Translations under genes and position numbers: made by a program
The notes under the pieces: generated by a model
Seen by the model: only the letters and a program-made list of their open reading frames with translations
What the model was told of the DNA's origin: nothing
Database searches by the model: none
In this document: positions 29,496-40,216 of the stretch, piece after piece
Position numbering within the stretch: position 1 is the stretch's first letter
Layout: the number at the start of each line of letters is the position of its first letter
Source of the DNA: an uncultured Lachnospiraceae bacterium
GTDB taxonomy: Bacteria > Bacillota > Clostridia > Lachnospirales > Lachnospiraceae
Reading direction: 5' to 3'
Length of the DNA stretch: 64,000 nt
Assembly (NCBI GenBank): GCA_947630485.1
Contig: CANRHU010000007.1
Coordinates: 1-64,000, forward strand

Positions 29496-30503
29496 CTAGG
29501 CCTTCCAGGCCTTCGGCACAAAGAGCTCCTCAAAACGGTCGATGGCGTAGCTGTCGCTCATGCCCGCAATATAATCGCAGACCACACGCGACTTCTTCTC
29601 CCCGCGCTCGCTCATCAGCCGCTGGTACTCCTCCGGCAGCTCGTCCGTGTGCCTGATATAATACGTATACAGCGTCTCGATCAGCTGCTGGGCCTTCTTC
29701 TCCTCGCTCTTGGCCACGCTTCCGCTGTAGACGTTGGCGAACATCCAGACGCGCAGGCCCTGCATGGCCTTCTCCACATCCGGCGACATGAGTATCGCCG
29801 GTTTGTCCATGCTCTGCGCGATCACGTCGTGAATCATATTGTTCAGCCGGTCCCGCACGCTGCAGCCGAGTATCTCCGTATACTCCCGGGGCAGATCCGC
29901 CTCCGTGAAAATCTTCGCCCGGATTGCGTCGTCGATATCATGGTTGATGTAGGCAATCTTGTCCGAAAGCCTCACAATGGCGCCCTCCAGCGTCGCCGGA
30001 TGCCCGGACGTGCGGTGGTTCAGGATCCCGTCCCGGACCTCCTTCGTCAGGTTCAGGCCCTGACCGTCCTTCTCCAGCACCTCCACCACGCGCACGCTCT
30101 GGACCGCGTGAACGAATCCGTCCTCGCAGATCTGGTTCAGGACATACTCCCCGGAGTGGCCGAAAGGCGTATGCCCCAGATCGTGCCCTAAAGCGATGGC
30201 CTCCGTCAGGCTCTCGTTCAGACGCAGCGTCTTGGCGATGGTCCTGGCAATCTGGGATACCTCGAGCGTATGTGTCAGCCGGGTCCGGTAATGATCCCCC
30301 TCCGGAGCCAGAAACACCTGGGTCTTGTGCTTCAGCCTGCGGAAGGACTTACAGTGCAGGATCCGGTCCCGGTCCCTCTGATACTCCGGCCGCATGTCGC
30401 ACAGCGGCTCCGGCCGATCCCTGCCCTGGGTGTTCTGACTCAGCGCCGCATAACCGCTCATATATTCCGCTTCCATCTGCTCCAGCATCTCCCTTGCCAG
30501 CAT
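29496..30503 (-). CDS. dgt: Deoxyguanosinetriphosphate triphosphohydrolase-like protein
   Basis: RLTHTLEVSQIARTIAKTL, LGHDLGHTPFGHSGE HD-domain motifs. Confidence 0.93.
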   Translation of the reverse strand: MLAREMLEQMEAEYMSGYAALSQNTQGRDRPEPLCDMRPEYQRDRDRILHCKSFRRLKHKTQVFLAPEGDHYRTRLTHTLEVSQIARTIAKTLRLNESLTEAIALGHDLGHTPFGHSGEYVLNQICEDGFVHAVQSVRVVEVLEKDGQGLNLTKEVRDGILNHRTSGHPATLEGAIVRLSDKIAYINHDIDDAIRAKIFTEADLPREYTEILGCSVRDRLNNMIHDVIAQSMDKPAILMSPDVEKAMQGLRVWMFANVYSGSVAKSEEKKAQQLIETLYTYYIRHTDELPEEYQRLMSERGEKKSRVVCDYIAGMSDSYAIDRFEELFVPKAWKA

Positions 30504-30646
30504 TCTGACACACCCCCTGTTCTATGTATATTTTTTGTCATTTCATTTTAATACTGCTAAAATGCATACATAATAATTATATCATAGATTTCTCTATTGC
30601 GCATCTATTTCCAGTGAAACTTCACGAAATCTTCACATCTTGGAAT

Positions 30647-31144
30647 TCACTCCGGGAAAAGGAGCTCCGCCCATCTCTCGGCCAGACGCGGAAGCGTCCA
30701 CGCCGCGTTCGCCGGACTGGTCGAGGGCAGGAGAATGATCTCCCGGCCGCACTGCTTTTTCTGGTACGTATCGTAGAGGCGCTTCGCCGTGGTTCCGTTG
30801 GCGTAGAGACGCTCGATGGAACACTCCGCGAGAATCCGCCTGATGTCGGTAGGCACTACATTCGCAATGCTGGCGTCGCTGGAGCCGGCGATATCGCAGG
30901 ACGCGATCACGTCCCAGAGCGCGATCTGATGCCGCAGAAGAAAGGCCTTCTTCTGTTCAATCGTCTGCGGCGCCGTATCCCCCACCACCATGGCCAGCAC
31001 CTTCCAGAACCGGTTCTGAGGGTGGCCGTAGAAGAACCCATTTTCCCTGGACTTCACTGACGGGAAAGTTCCCAGAATCAGAATCCTCGAATGTTCATCA
31101 TAGACAGGCTCATACAGATGAACCTGATGGGTGCGCTCCGGCAT
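30647..31144 (-). CDS. DNA-deoxyinosine glycosylase (UDG family 6-like)
   Basis: ILILGTFPSVKSRENGFFYGHPQNRFWKVLA; LLPSTSPANA. Confidence 0.88.
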   Translation of the reverse strand: MPERTHQVHLYEPVYDEHSRILILGTFPSVKSRENGFFYGHPQNRFWKVLAMVVGDTAPQTIEQKKAFLLRHQIALWDVIASCDIAGSSDASIANVVPTDIRRILAECSIERLYANGTTAKRLYDTYQKKQCGREIILLPSTSPANAAWTLPRLAERWAELLFPE

Positions 31145-31195
31145 ACCGGTCTCCTCCTTTCCGAACAATGGTGTCTTTCCGAATACCGGCGTCCC

Positions 31196-32932
31196 TCAGC
31201 CCGGCAGGCTGTCCCGCACGCACAGCACGCCCCACCCCAGCTGCGGGTTCGGCCAGGAGGCATAGCCCGGCAGCTGCCTGGCGCCGCGGATGAAGTAAGC
31301 TTTCAGCTTCTCTCCGTAGAGAAACGGGTCGTTGCCGTCCACAATCCCCCACTGCATCAGAAGCGCCGCGCTGCCGCAGGCCACAGGCGCCGAGAAGGAG
31401 GTTCCCGTCACCGGCTCATACCCTCCCCCGGCCTTCGGCGCCATAAGGTTTACCCCCGGCGCCGCAAGCTCCGGTTTTACCTGGCCGCTAAGCCGCGTGA
31501 AGCCCCGGCCTGAGAAATCCGCATACGTCTGATAGGCGCCGTTATAGGCCCCGACGGAGAGCGCCTTCCGCGCCGTGGAGGGAATCGTCAGCGTCGTATC
31601 CGGCGTCGCCCCCAGAAACCCGGTCGCACGGTTTAATACCGCGGAGGACGGCAGCCAGAAATCATACCTGCCGCGGACGATCCGCTCCGGCGTCAGCCGG
31701 AATTTCCAGATTCCGCCCGCCAGATAATCCCCCTGCCGGGGTATGAAGTCAAAATAGATCTCCTGGGCGGGACTGTAGGGACTGGGCTCGCCATAGTACA
31801 GAAGAATTCTGGTTCCGGCGTAATTGAGCGTCCGCGGCCCGATCACAGGCGGCAGAGGCCCCAGCTCCTGCCCGGACGGCGTCACCAGCGTGATCTGCAT
31901 CTCGTCCACATATTCCTTCCACAGCTGCACGCTCAGGCCCGTCTCATAACCGGACACGGAAAGCTCTATCTCCACCGGATTGCGCCCCGTCAGCGTCCCG
32001 GAAATGTGCCCGCTGCCGCCGCCCTCGTTGCCGGTGCCGATCACAATCTCCAGCCGCCCGTAATCCGCAATCCCGTCGATATAGGTTTCCAGAAGGCTGG
32101 CTCCGTCGTGGGAGCCGTAGGTATTGCCGAAGCTGAGATTGACCGCCATCGGCTTTGTCTCTGCCGCCGCGTAGCGCGCCGCGTAATCCAATGCCCGCAT
32201 CAGCTCGGTGGTCCGCGGAAACCCCAGCGGATCCGCCGTTCCCAGCTTCACCACCACCAGCTCGCTCTCATAGGCGATTCCACGGTACTGCCCGCCGCTC
32301 TCGCGCCCGTTTCCGGCCGCGATGCCGGCGACGGCCGTCCCGTGGCCGCTCCCGTCCGCGGACGGCACCAGCTGCCGCGCCTTAAGACGGCTTTCCGACG
32401 CTAAGGCCGCGTTAATCTCCTCCCGCGTAAAGACCTTTCCCAGCGTCTGATCCCACAAAGCCGCAATCCGCGTACTTCCGTCCGGATTGCGGAAATCCTC
32501 ATGATAGTAGTCGATTCCGGAATCCAGTACCGCCACAAGCACGCCCCGCCCGGACAGATTCGGCGCGTAGGCGCTCCCCGCCACCTGAACGGCCGGCACG
32601 CAGGACGCGGATGCGGCGCGGTTTACGGCAAAGTACAGCCGCTTCGGCTTTTCCACATACTCGACCTGCGGATATTCCGACACCTGACCGATCGCGGATT
32701 CCGGCACGTTCAGAATCGAATATCCGTTTAAAAGCTCCGTCGCCTCTGCCTTTTCCGATCGCCCGCGAAGCTCCGCAAGCATACCGTCCAACGGGCCGCT
32801 GTGCTTCACGATCAGCTCCCAGGTCCGCTCCGCGTCGTTAAATCCCACCGCCAGATTCCCCGATTCGGCCCGCTCCCCGGCCGCGGCCCCAAGCGCAAGG
32901 TTCAGAAGATTTTCCAGTTTTTGGTTCTGCAT
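31196..32932 (-). CDS. S8 family subtilisin-like serine peptidase (Csp-like)
   Basis: Asp (VAVLDSGIDYYHEDF), His (GHGTAVAGIAAG), Ser (GTSFSAPVACGSAAL) triad; no Sec signal. Confidence 0.88.
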   Translation of the reverse strand: MQNQKLENLLNLALGAAAGERAESGNLAVGFNDAERTWELIVKHSGPLDGMLAELRGRSEKAEATELLNGYSILNVPESAIGQVSEYPQVEYVEKPKRLYFAVNRAASASCVPAVQVAGSAYAPNLSGRGVLVAVLDSGIDYYHEDFRNPDGSTRIAALWDQTLGKVFTREEINAALASESRLKARQLVPSADGSGHGTAVAGIAAGNGRESGGQYRGIAYESELVVVKLGTADPLGFPRTTELMRALDYAARYAAAETKPMAVNLSFGNTYGSHDGASLLETYIDGIADYGRLEIVIGTGNEGGGSGHISGTLTGRNPVEIELSVSGYETGLSVQLWKEYVDEMQITLVTPSGQELGPLPPVIGPRTLNYAGTRILLYYGEPSPYSPAQEIYFDFIPRQGDYLAGGIWKFRLTPERIVRGRYDFWLPSSAVLNRATGFLGATPDTTLTIPSTARKALSVGAYNGAYQTYADFSGRGFTRLSGQVKPELAAPGVNLMAPKAGGGYEPVTGTSFSAPVACGSAALLMQWGIVDGNDPFLYGEKLKAYFIRGARQLPGYASWPNPQLGWGVLCVRDSLPG

Positions 32933-33041
32933 GGACGCCCCCGCAGAAATATTCTCACCGAAAGCCTATGAATATCCCGGGAGAAATATATCCATCCCAC
33001 GGCGTTTGCGCGTCCGACCGGTCTATCCCGTATTTACCGCT

Positions 33042-33881
33042 CTATCCCTGATTCACCCTCCGCACCAGCCCCGGCAGCGCCTTTTCAAACTTCACGCCGT
33101 ACCAATGGCTCTCGTCGCCGATGGTCTTCTTCATGCTCTCCACGGTAAAATCCGCGGCGATGGCGGCGGACTCGCAGACGCCGTAACCCTGCATCAGCGC
33201 CCCCACGAACGCGGACGCGTAGATATCGCCGGTTCCGTGGGAGTTCTTCGCCAGCTTTTCATGAAAATAGCAGCTTGTCTTCCCGTCGCGCCGCACCGCC
33301 ACGCCCAGCCGGTCCGGCTCGTAGCTGACTCCCTTTAACACCACACACTTCGCCCCCAGCGCGGAAATTTTATCCAGGAGCGCTTCGATATACGCCTCGT
33401 CCTTCAGCCCCGCCTCATAGGGAGTGCCGGTCATAAGGCAGGCCTCCGTGATATTGGGCAGCGCGATATCGGCAATCCCGCACAGATCAGCCATCCTGTG
33501 CGCAAATTCCTCCGTGAATCCGCAGTACAGCCTTCCGTGGTCCGCCATGGCCGGATCAACGATCCTTAAGCCGCCCGGCACAAGCGTCTCCTCCATAATG
33601 GTCTGCACATACCCGATCTGGTCGATGCTTCCCAGGTAGCCCGTGTAGACCGCGTCAAAACGGATACCCTCCTTTTTCCAATGGCTTCCGATCGCAAGCA
33701 TATCGCCGCTTAAATCGCGAAACGTATATCCGGAAAAGCCCCCCGTATGCGTGGACAACACCGCCGAAGGCAGAATCGCCGTCTCAACGCCGCAGGCCGA
33801 AATGATCGGCAGCGCCACAGTCAGGGAGCATTGTCCCACACAGGAGATATCCTGAATCGTCAAAACCCTCTTGTCACTCAT
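33042..33881 (-). CDS. Pyridoxamine/pyridoxal kinase (ribokinase family)
   Basis: VLTIQDISCVGQCSLTVALPIISACGVETAILPSAVLSTHTGGF; NSHGTGDIYASAFVGAL. Confidence 0.88.
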   Translation of the reverse strand: MSDKRVLTIQDISCVGQCSLTVALPIISACGVETAILPSAVLSTHTGGFSGYTFRDLSGDMLAIGSHWKKEGIRFDAVYTGYLGSIDQIGYVQTIMEETLVPGGLRIVDPAMADHGRLYCGFTEEFAHRMADLCGIADIALPNITEACLMTGTPYEAGLKDEAYIEALLDKISALGAKCVVLKGVSYEPDRLGVAVRRDGKTSCYFHEKLAKNSHGTGDIYASAFVGALMQGYGVCESAAIAADFTVESMKKTIGDESHWYGVKFEKALPGLVRRVNQG

Positions 33882-34030
33882 ATCTCATTCCTCCATCCTC
33901 CGGCTCCCAAAACCGTCCGATCCATTTCGTCTTAGAAAACTCTCCGGCCCAGCGTCGCCTCCGGAAACTGTCCGGCCCAGACGCCGGCCCGCTCCATCTG
34001 ATTGTCCGGGCCTTTCAACCTTGCGCCCTC

Positions 34031-34744
34031 TCAGTCCCTTGACTCCACACAGATCAGAATCCCCTCGCCGACCCGGATCTCGGCCGTCTCGTCCACAATC
34101 TCATTGCTGACGCAGAGGCCCGCCTCCCGGCCGATGGCGATATTTTTCCCGGAAAGCGGATAGCGAAAACCGGTCAGCCAGATTCCCCGAACCCGCTCCG
34201 TCAGCGGGATGAACGACACGTATTTCCCATAGACGGCGTCCCTGTGAAAAATCCTTCCGCGCTCAAGAAGGCTTATCCGGTTCTGCCTGTCATACAGCGC
34301 GGCGTCCACCCCGGCGTCCAGGCACAGCTTCAGCAGATGGATGTTGGAAAGCTCATGGTCCAGCCGTCCGCCTGTGGCTCCCAGGATTACAAGCCGCGTG
34401 CAGCCGAGCCTCATGGCCGTGCTGATCGCCAGCTCCGTGTCCGTCTCGTCCTTCTCCGGCTTATGGACGTCCCACAGGATCTCCTCGCCCGCCCTTCTGC
34501 GGTAGCGCTCCAGGATCTCCGGTCTCACCGTATCGAAATCCCCCACGACGGCCGTCGGCACAAGCCCGAGCGCCTCCGCGGATTCCAGCCCGCCGTCCAC
34601 TAAAATCACGCAGCCGAAGCCGTAATTGCCGCCTTTCTCCGGCCCGCAATGCCCCATAGCCTGCCTCTGCGCATACTCCCGTAAAAAAGCACCGGCGAAA
34701 GCCGTATCCAGCTTCCCGCCGGTGACGATCAGTCCCGTTTTCAT
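34031..34744 (-). CDS. thiN: Thiamine pyrophosphokinase
   Basis: VGDFDTVRPEIL; HKPEKDETDTELAI; GATGGRLDHELSNIHLL. Confidence 0.93.
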   Translation of the reverse strand: MKTGLIVTGGKLDTAFAGAFLREYAQRQAMGHCGPEKGGNYGFGCVILVDGGLESAEALGLVPTAVVGDFDTVRPEILERYRRRAGEEILWDVHKPEKDETDTELAISTAMRLGCTRLVILGATGGRLDHELSNIHLLKLCLDAGVDAALYDRQNRISLLERGRIFHRDAVYGKYVSFIPLTERVRGIWLTGFRYPLSGKNIAIGREAGLCVSNEIVDETAEIRVGEGILICVESRD

Positions 34745-35406
34745 CTCTTCTCAAATTCCTCGAATGTTTTTAAAAAGCGCTTCGTGTTCGCCTCCGCGTC
34801 GCCGCGGTAGATCGCGGATCCGGCCACAATCACATTGGCCCCCGCCTCCAGACACAGCCGCACATTGTCAAGCGTCACGCCGCCGTCGATCTGGATATCC
34901 AGATCCACCCCGCGGTTTTTGCAGAGCCTGCGCAGGGAACGGACCTTATTCAGCGTGTACGGAATCATCTCCTGGCCGCCGAAGCCGGGATTCACGGTCA
35001 TAATCAACACCATATCCACCGAATTCAGCAAGTCGTGAATCATCAGGATCGGCGTCGTCGGATTGAGCGCCACCCCCACCTTAAGGCCCGCCTTGCGGAT
35101 CTCCCGCAGCGTATAATCCAGATGGGTGCAGGCCTCGGCGTGAACCGTAATGATGTCCGCCCCGCACTGGACGATCTCCGGCAGATACCGGAGAGGCTCC
35201 TGAACCATCATATGCACATCAAATATCTTATCCGTACAGCTGCGGATCGACGAAATCACCTGCATACCGAAGGAAATGCAGGGAACAAACGTCCCATCCA
35301 TGACATCCAGATGGATATACTGGGCTCCCGCCCGGTCCACAGCGCTGATCTGCTGTTCCAGTCTCTTAAAATCCGCTCCCAGAATCGAGGGTGACAGAAT
35401 CAACAT
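34741..35406 (-). CDS. rpe: Ribulose-phosphate 3-epimerase
   Basis: LSPSILGADF; HLDVMDGTFVP; MTVNPGFGGQ. Confidence 0.97.
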   Translation of the reverse strand: MLILSPSILGADFKRLEQQISAVDRAGAQYIHLDVMDGTFVPCISFGMQVISSIRSCTDKIFDVHMMVQEPLRYLPEIVQCGADIITVHAEACTHLDYTLREIRKAGLKVGVALNPTTPILMIHDLLNSVDMVLIMTVNPGFGGQEMIPYTLNKVRSLRRLCKNRGVDLDIQIDGGVTLDNVRLCLEAGANVIVAGSAIYRGDAEANTKRFLKTFEEFEKR

Positions 35407-35409
35407 AAA

Positions 35410-36288
35410 TCAGTATCTCCTTTTCTCTTTCTGCTCCGTGTACAGCAGCCTGTAATTTTCATAGCGGCTGCGGCTGATCTTCCCGGCCTCGACGGCGGCC
35501 TTGACCCCGCAGTCCCTCTCCCCGATATGTACGCAGCCTGGGAAACGGCACTCCGGCGCATAGGGCTCAAATTCCGGAAAGCAATCCTTCATCTCCTCCG
35601 GCTCCATGTCGGCCGTATACATGGAGCTGAACCCCGGCGTATCCATCAGATAGGTCCCGCTCTCCAGACAGAAAAGCTCCGAATGGCGGGTCGTATGTCT
35701 TCCCCTGCGAATCTTTTCGCTGACCGCGCCGGTCTCCATCCCGGCCTCCGGTATCAGAAGGTTGGTGAGCGACGACTTGCCTACGCCGGACGGCCCCGCA
35801 AGCACGGTCGTCCTCCCGCGCAGTTTTGCGCGGACGGCGTCGATTCCCTGCCCTGAAAATGTGCTGAACAGCAAAACCGGATAGCCCGCCGTCTCGTAGA
35901 TCCGAAAACAGCGCGCCTCTGTCTCCGCGTCCACCAGATCCGTCTTGCTGAACAGAACCTGCGCCGGAATCCGCATCCGGCAAAGCATTACCAGAAACCG
36001 GTCCAGAAGATTAAAGTTCGGCTCCGGATCCTTCAGGGCAAACACGACCATCGCCTGGTCCACATTGGCCACAGCCGGCCTTACCAGCTCGCTGCGCCTC
36101 GGAAGAATCTCCTCGACGTTCCCCTCCGGCGGGTCGCCGCCCAGCACGGAGAACTCCACGTCGTCGCCGACCAGGGGCTTGATCCCGCGGCTGCGGAAAA
36201 TCCCCTTCGCCCTGCATTCGTAGACGGTTCCGTCTTCCCCGTGTACATAATAAAAACCTGCAATGCCTTTGATAATCTTTCCCGTCAT
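35410..36288 (-). CDS. rsgA: Ribosome small subunit-dependent GTPase A
   Basis: GPSGVGKSSLTNLLIPEA, DTPGFSS, Cys/His zinc motif. Confidence 0.96.
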   Translation of the reverse strand: MTGKIIKGIAGFYYVHGEDGTVYECRAKGIFRSRGIKPLVGDDVEFSVLGGDPPEGNVEEILPRRSELVRPAVANVDQAMVVFALKDPEPNFNLLDRFLVMLCRMRIPAQVLFSKTDLVDAETEARCFRIYETAGYPVLLFSTFSGQGIDAVRAKLRGRTTVLAGPSGVGKSSLTNLLIPEAGMETGAVSEKIRRGRHTTRHSELFCLESGTYLMDTPGFSSMYTADMEPEEMKDCFPEFEPYAPECRFPGCVHIGERDCGVKAAVEAGKISRSRYENYRLLYTEQKEKRRY

Positions 36289-36301
36289 GCGCGCGGCCCT
36301 T

Positions 36302-38383
36302 CTACTCTTCCACGTAAAACCTGACCGGATAACTGATCAGCACAACCCCGGTCTCCGCGTTCACGAGCTCGACCTCCCCGTACTCGGCGCCCGGAATGAT
36401 CGCCTCAATCCGCGGGAATATGAGCGGGAACTGTCCGCTGGTCGTCACCTCCGTGGCCGGCATCAGCGTGACATACTGGGAGCCGTCCTCCGCGTCCTGA
36501 CGCAGACGGACTTCGAGCTGCAGCACGCCCTGCCCGGAGCCCGGTCCGTAAGCGCTCGTCAAATCGTAAATCTCACTGAGCGACGCTATATGGTGCACCT
36601 CCGGTCCGTCGCTGATCACAAAGGAAATCTGGCTGCCCTCCTCCACGCTTTCGTTGGCGGGCACCGCCTGGCTGATCACGCAGCCTGCCGGAATCAGATC
36701 ATGGTACTCATGGGTAATCTCGCCGGGGTTCAGATTGGCATCCGCAAGGCGCTGCCTCGCTTCCGCCTCCGTGATATTGAACAGATCCGGCACAGTCCGA
36801 AGGATCGGCGCCGGCCCGCGGCTGATAAAAAGCGTCACAACCTCTCCCGGCCTGGCCTCAGCCGGATCATAGCGGACGACGCGCCCCGCCAGCACCGTAT
36901 CGCTGTACTCTTCCTCAAACGCCGCCTGCAGACCGTTCTGCTTCAGCAGGGAGGCTGCCGCGTCCTGGTCCATTCCCGCAATGTCCAGATCATCCACTTC
37001 GATCATACCGTTTCCGCTGCTGACCACCACGTCCACCGTCGAATATTTCTGGACGACCGTCCCCTCGCCCGGCGTCTGGGAAATCACATAGTCCTTCTCC
37101 ACCGTATCGGATTCCTCGTAGCTGACCACGCGCATCACCAGCGTGTATTCCTTAAGCTTCGCCTCCGCCATGTCCACCGGCAGATTTCTCGCGTCCGGTG
37201 CCAAAACCTCCGTGTCGGAGAGCGCTGCCGTCGTATCGCCTTCCACCGTCTCCATCTGGATCGAAGACGGTCCGCCCGGCCCCAGCCCGGAACCTCTCCG
37301 GAAAAGACCGCCCAGTCTGGAAAACAGAAGAATCAGCACAGCCACAATGACAATCGCCACGAAAATGCCGACGCTCGTCAGAATTCTCTCAATCCCGCGG
37401 TTCACACGGCCCTCCGGTTCATGGACAGACGGGTAATCATCCTCCTCATCGTCAAGCTGATAAGCCTTGTGACCCAGATTGATCACCTTAAGCTCATCCG
37501 CGCTGATCGGCCGTGTCTCCGAATCGTAATCCATCTCCGGCTCCATCGTCACAAAATTATCATCCGGCTGGATCAGTACGCGCCTGAGATCCGTGATCAC
37601 CTCTGTGACCGCGTGGTAGCGGCGCTCCGGCCGCTTCTCCGTACATTTCAGGATAATATTTTCCAGGCTCACCGGAATATCCGGTTCATAGATGCTTGGC
37701 CTTGTGATCGGCTCTTCCACGTGGGCCAGGGCCACGGCGACCGTGTTGTCGCCCAAAAAGGGGAGACGGCCCGTGACCATCTCATACATGGTAATGCCAA
37801 GGGAATAGATATCGCTTCGGGCATCGCTGTAGCCGCCTCTGGCCTGCTCCGGCGAAATGTAATGGACGGAGCCTACGGCCGCGTTGCCCTGGGTCTGTGA
37901 GGTAACCATGCGCGCAATGCCAAAATCCGCCACTTTTACCTTGCCGTCCCTGGAAATAATGATGTTCTGGGGCTTGATATCGCGGTGGACGATATTCTGC
38001 TCATGGGCCGCCGCCAGCCCCTGGGCCACCTGGATTGAGATTCCCACCGCCTCTCTGACATCCAGCTTGCCTTTTTTATTGATATAGCTTTTCAGCGTAA
38101 TTCCTTCCACCAGCTCCATGACGATATAATGGAGCGAATCTTCATCGACGACGTCATAGACGCTGACAATGTTGGGATGGGAAAGCCCGGCCGCCGCCTG
38201 GGCCTCCATCTTAAACTTCGTGACAAAATTCACGTCGTCGCTGAATTCTTCCTTAAGAACCTTGATCGCCACCAGGCGGTCAAGCGTATGGCACCTTGCC
38301 TTATAGACATCCGACATGCCGCCTGAGCCAATCAGTTCCAGAATCTCATACCGGTCCTGCAGATACATCCCCGCTCTCAGCAT
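36302..38383 (-). CDS. prkC: PASTA-domain Ser/Thr protein kinase
   Basis: IVHRDIKPQNIIIS; TM after the kinase domain; C-terminal PASTA repeats. Confidence 0.96.
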   Translation of the reverse strand: MLRAGMYLQDRYEILELIGSGGMSDVYKARCHTLDRLVAIKVLKEEFSDDVNFVTKFKMEAQAAAGLSHPNIVSVYDVVDEDSLHYIVMELVEGITLKSYINKKGKLDVREAVGISIQVAQGLAAAHEQNIVHRDIKPQNIIISRDGKVKVADFGIARMVTSQTQGNAAVGSVHYISPEQARGGYSDARSDIYSLGITMYEMVTGRLPFLGDNTVAVALAHVEEPITRPSIYEPDIPVSLENIILKCTEKRPERRYHAVTEVITDLRRVLIQPDDNFVTMEPEMDYDSETRPISADELKVINLGHKAYQLDDEEDDYPSVHEPEGRVNRGIERILTSVGIFVAIVIVAVLILLFSRLGGLFRRGSGLGPGGPSSIQMETVEGDTTAALSDTEVLAPDARNLPVDMAEAKLKEYTLVMRVVSYEESDTVEKDYVISQTPGEGTVVQKYSTVDVVVSSGNGMIEVDDLDIAGMDQDAAASLLKQNGLQAAFEEEYSDTVLAGRVVRYDPAEARPGEVVTLFISRGPAPILRTVPDLFNITEAEARQRLADANLNPGEITHEYHDLIPAGCVISQAVPANESVEEGSQISFVISDGPEVHHIASLSEIYDLTSAYGPGSGQGVLQLEVRLRQDAEDGSQYVTLMPATEVTTSGQFPLIFPRIEAIIPGAEYGEVELVNAETGVVLISYPVRFYVEE

Positions 38384-39123
38384 GGTTTCACCTCACTTAT
38401 CTGCGGATCCACCAAGACAACGGCTATATTGTCCCTGCCGCCGTTATTGTTTGCTTCGCCGATCAGCTCCTCGACCTTCTCCTGAATCGTCTGCCCGCCG
38501 CCGAGAGCGGCGCCGATCTCCCGGTCCGTCAGCATATTGGTCAGGCCGTCCGAGCACAGAAGGATCAGATCGCCAGCCGCAAGCGGCACCTTAAAAAAGT
38601 CGGCCTCCACCCTGCGGCTCGTTCCTACGGCCCGGGTGATCAGATTCTTCTTCTCCTGGTACTCCCTGCTGCCGCGGATCATACGCCCCAGGCGCACCAT
38701 CTCCTCCACATAGGAGTGGTCCCGCGTAATCTGGGACAATTCCCCACTTCTATACAAATAAAGGCGGCTGTCTCCCACATTTGCCACATAAAGCGTATTA
38801 TTCTTGATCGTGGCCGCCACAAGCGTCGTTCCCATGCCGGACAGCTCCGGACTGGAAAGCGATTTCTCATACAGCTGTTCATTGGCGCAGCGGATGCCGT
38901 CGCGGAACAGTTCCTCCGGGCCCGGAGCGCTCTCCATCTGTAAATAATCGATCATGCACTCCACGAGAAACCTGGACGCAAAATCCCCCGCCTTATGTCC
39001 TCCCATTCCATCCGCTACCAGATACAAATTCTCCAGATCCCCGATTGGAGACGACGAAGAATAGAGATAGTCCTGATTATGGGCCCTGACTCTGCCTACA
39101 TCCGTACGCGCATAGTCAATCAT
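38377..39123 (-). CDS. prpC: PP2C-type Ser/Thr phosphatase
   Basis: VADGMGGHKAGDFAS; LLCSDGLTNML; GGRDNIAVVLV. Confidence 0.95.
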   Translation of the reverse strand: MIDYARTDVGRVRAHNQDYLYSSSSPIGDLENLYLVADGMGGHKAGDFASRFLVECMIDYLQMESAPGPEELFRDGIRCANEQLYEKSLSSPELSGMGTTLVAATIKNNTLYVANVGDSRLYLYRSGELSQITRDHSYVEEMVRLGRMIRGSREYQEKKNLITRAVGTSRRVEADFFKVPLAAGDLILLCSDGLTNMLTDREIGAALGGGQTIQEKVEELIGEANNNGGRDNIAVVLVDPQISEVKPC

Positions 39124-40168
39124 CCTTATCCTCCTTCTCCCTGATATAGCTTCTCCGCAGCTGGCCGCAGGCTCCTTGGATATCGCGGCCCATTTCCCTT
39201 CTTATAGTAACATTAATTCCGTTTTTTTCAAGATGGTTTTTAAACGCCTCCACCGCTTCCCGTCCCGACTGGACATAATCGCGCTCCTGAATGGGATTGA
39301 CGGGAATCAGATTCACATGTCCATGCTGGTCCTTTAAAAGCCGCGCAAGCGCCTGCGCCTCGTCCGGGCTGTCATTGACGCCGCGGACCAGACTGTACTC
39401 GAAGGTCATCCTCCGTCCCGTCTTCTCAAAATAGACCTTACAGGCGTCAAGAACCTCCCGCAGCGGATAGCGGTTGGCAACGGGCATCAGCCTCCGCCTC
39501 GTTTCGTCGCTGGCCGCGTGGAGCGACAGCGCCAGCGTAATCTGCAGGCGCTCTTCCGCCAGCCTAAGCATCTGCGGCACCAGGCCGCAGGTGGACACCG
39601 TGATGTTCCGCTGGCCGACGCAAAGCCCCTTCTCCCCGGACAGAATCCGGATAAAGCGGAGGAGATTGTCATAATTATCAAGCGGCTCGCCGCTTCCCAT
39701 AACCACGACGTGGGAAACGCGCTCGCCTGTATCCTGCCCGATCCGATAAATCTGGTCCAGCATCTCCGAGGGTCTCAGATTCCGCTCCAGCCCATCCAGC
39801 GTGGAAGCGCAGAAACGGCAGCCCATGCGGCAGCCGACCTGGGAAGAAATGCAGACCGAATTGCCGTAGTGATACCGCATCAGCACGCTCTCGATCACAT
39901 TGCCGTCCGACAGGGCAAATAAGTATTTGCGGGTTCCGTCAATGGCGGAAATTCTGACATCCGCCTGCTTTAAGGCGGCCAGTTCATACTGCCCGCCAAG
40001 CTGCGTCCGAAGCGGCAGAGGAAGATTGCTCATCTCACCGAACGATGCCGCCTGCTTTTCATGCAGCCACTGATAGATCTGTCCGGCCCGGTAGGCCGGC
40101 AGTCCCATGGCCTTCACCTGCCCCGTCAGTTCCTCAAGGGTCAGGGATTTGATATCGATTCTGTCCAT
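39116..40168 (-). CDS. rlmN: 23S rRNA (adenine2503-C2)-methyltransferase
   Basis: CRMGCRFCASTLDGLERNL radical SAM motif; GSGEPLDNYDN. Confidence 0.96.
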   Translation of the reverse strand: MDRIDIKSLTLEELTGQVKAMGLPAYRAGQIYQWLHEKQAASFGEMSNLPLPLRTQLGGQYELAALKQADVRISAIDGTRKYLFALSDGNVIESVLMRYHYGNSVCISSQVGCRMGCRFCASTLDGLERNLRPSEMLDQIYRIGQDTGERVSHVVVMGSGEPLDNYDNLLRFIRILSGEKGLCVGQRNITVSTCGLVPQMLRLAEERLQITLALSLHAASDETRRRLMPVANRYPLREVLDACKVYFEKTGRRMTFEYSLVRGVNDSPDEAQALARLLKDQHGHVNLIPVNPIQERDYVQSGREAVEAFKNHLEKNGINVTIRREMGRDIQGACGQLRRSYIREKEDKDD

Positions 40169-40216
40169 ATCCCGCACTCCGTCCGCCGCGCCGAGGGCGG
40201 CGGGCTCCCCGCTCAT

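Noticed and set aside
33880-34744. TPP riboswitch for thiN
   Set aside because: thiN overlaps rpe directly; no THI-box-like sequence seen.
36263-37900. 545-aa plus-strand ORF
   Set aside because: Antisense to prkC, Arg/His-rich, no domain.
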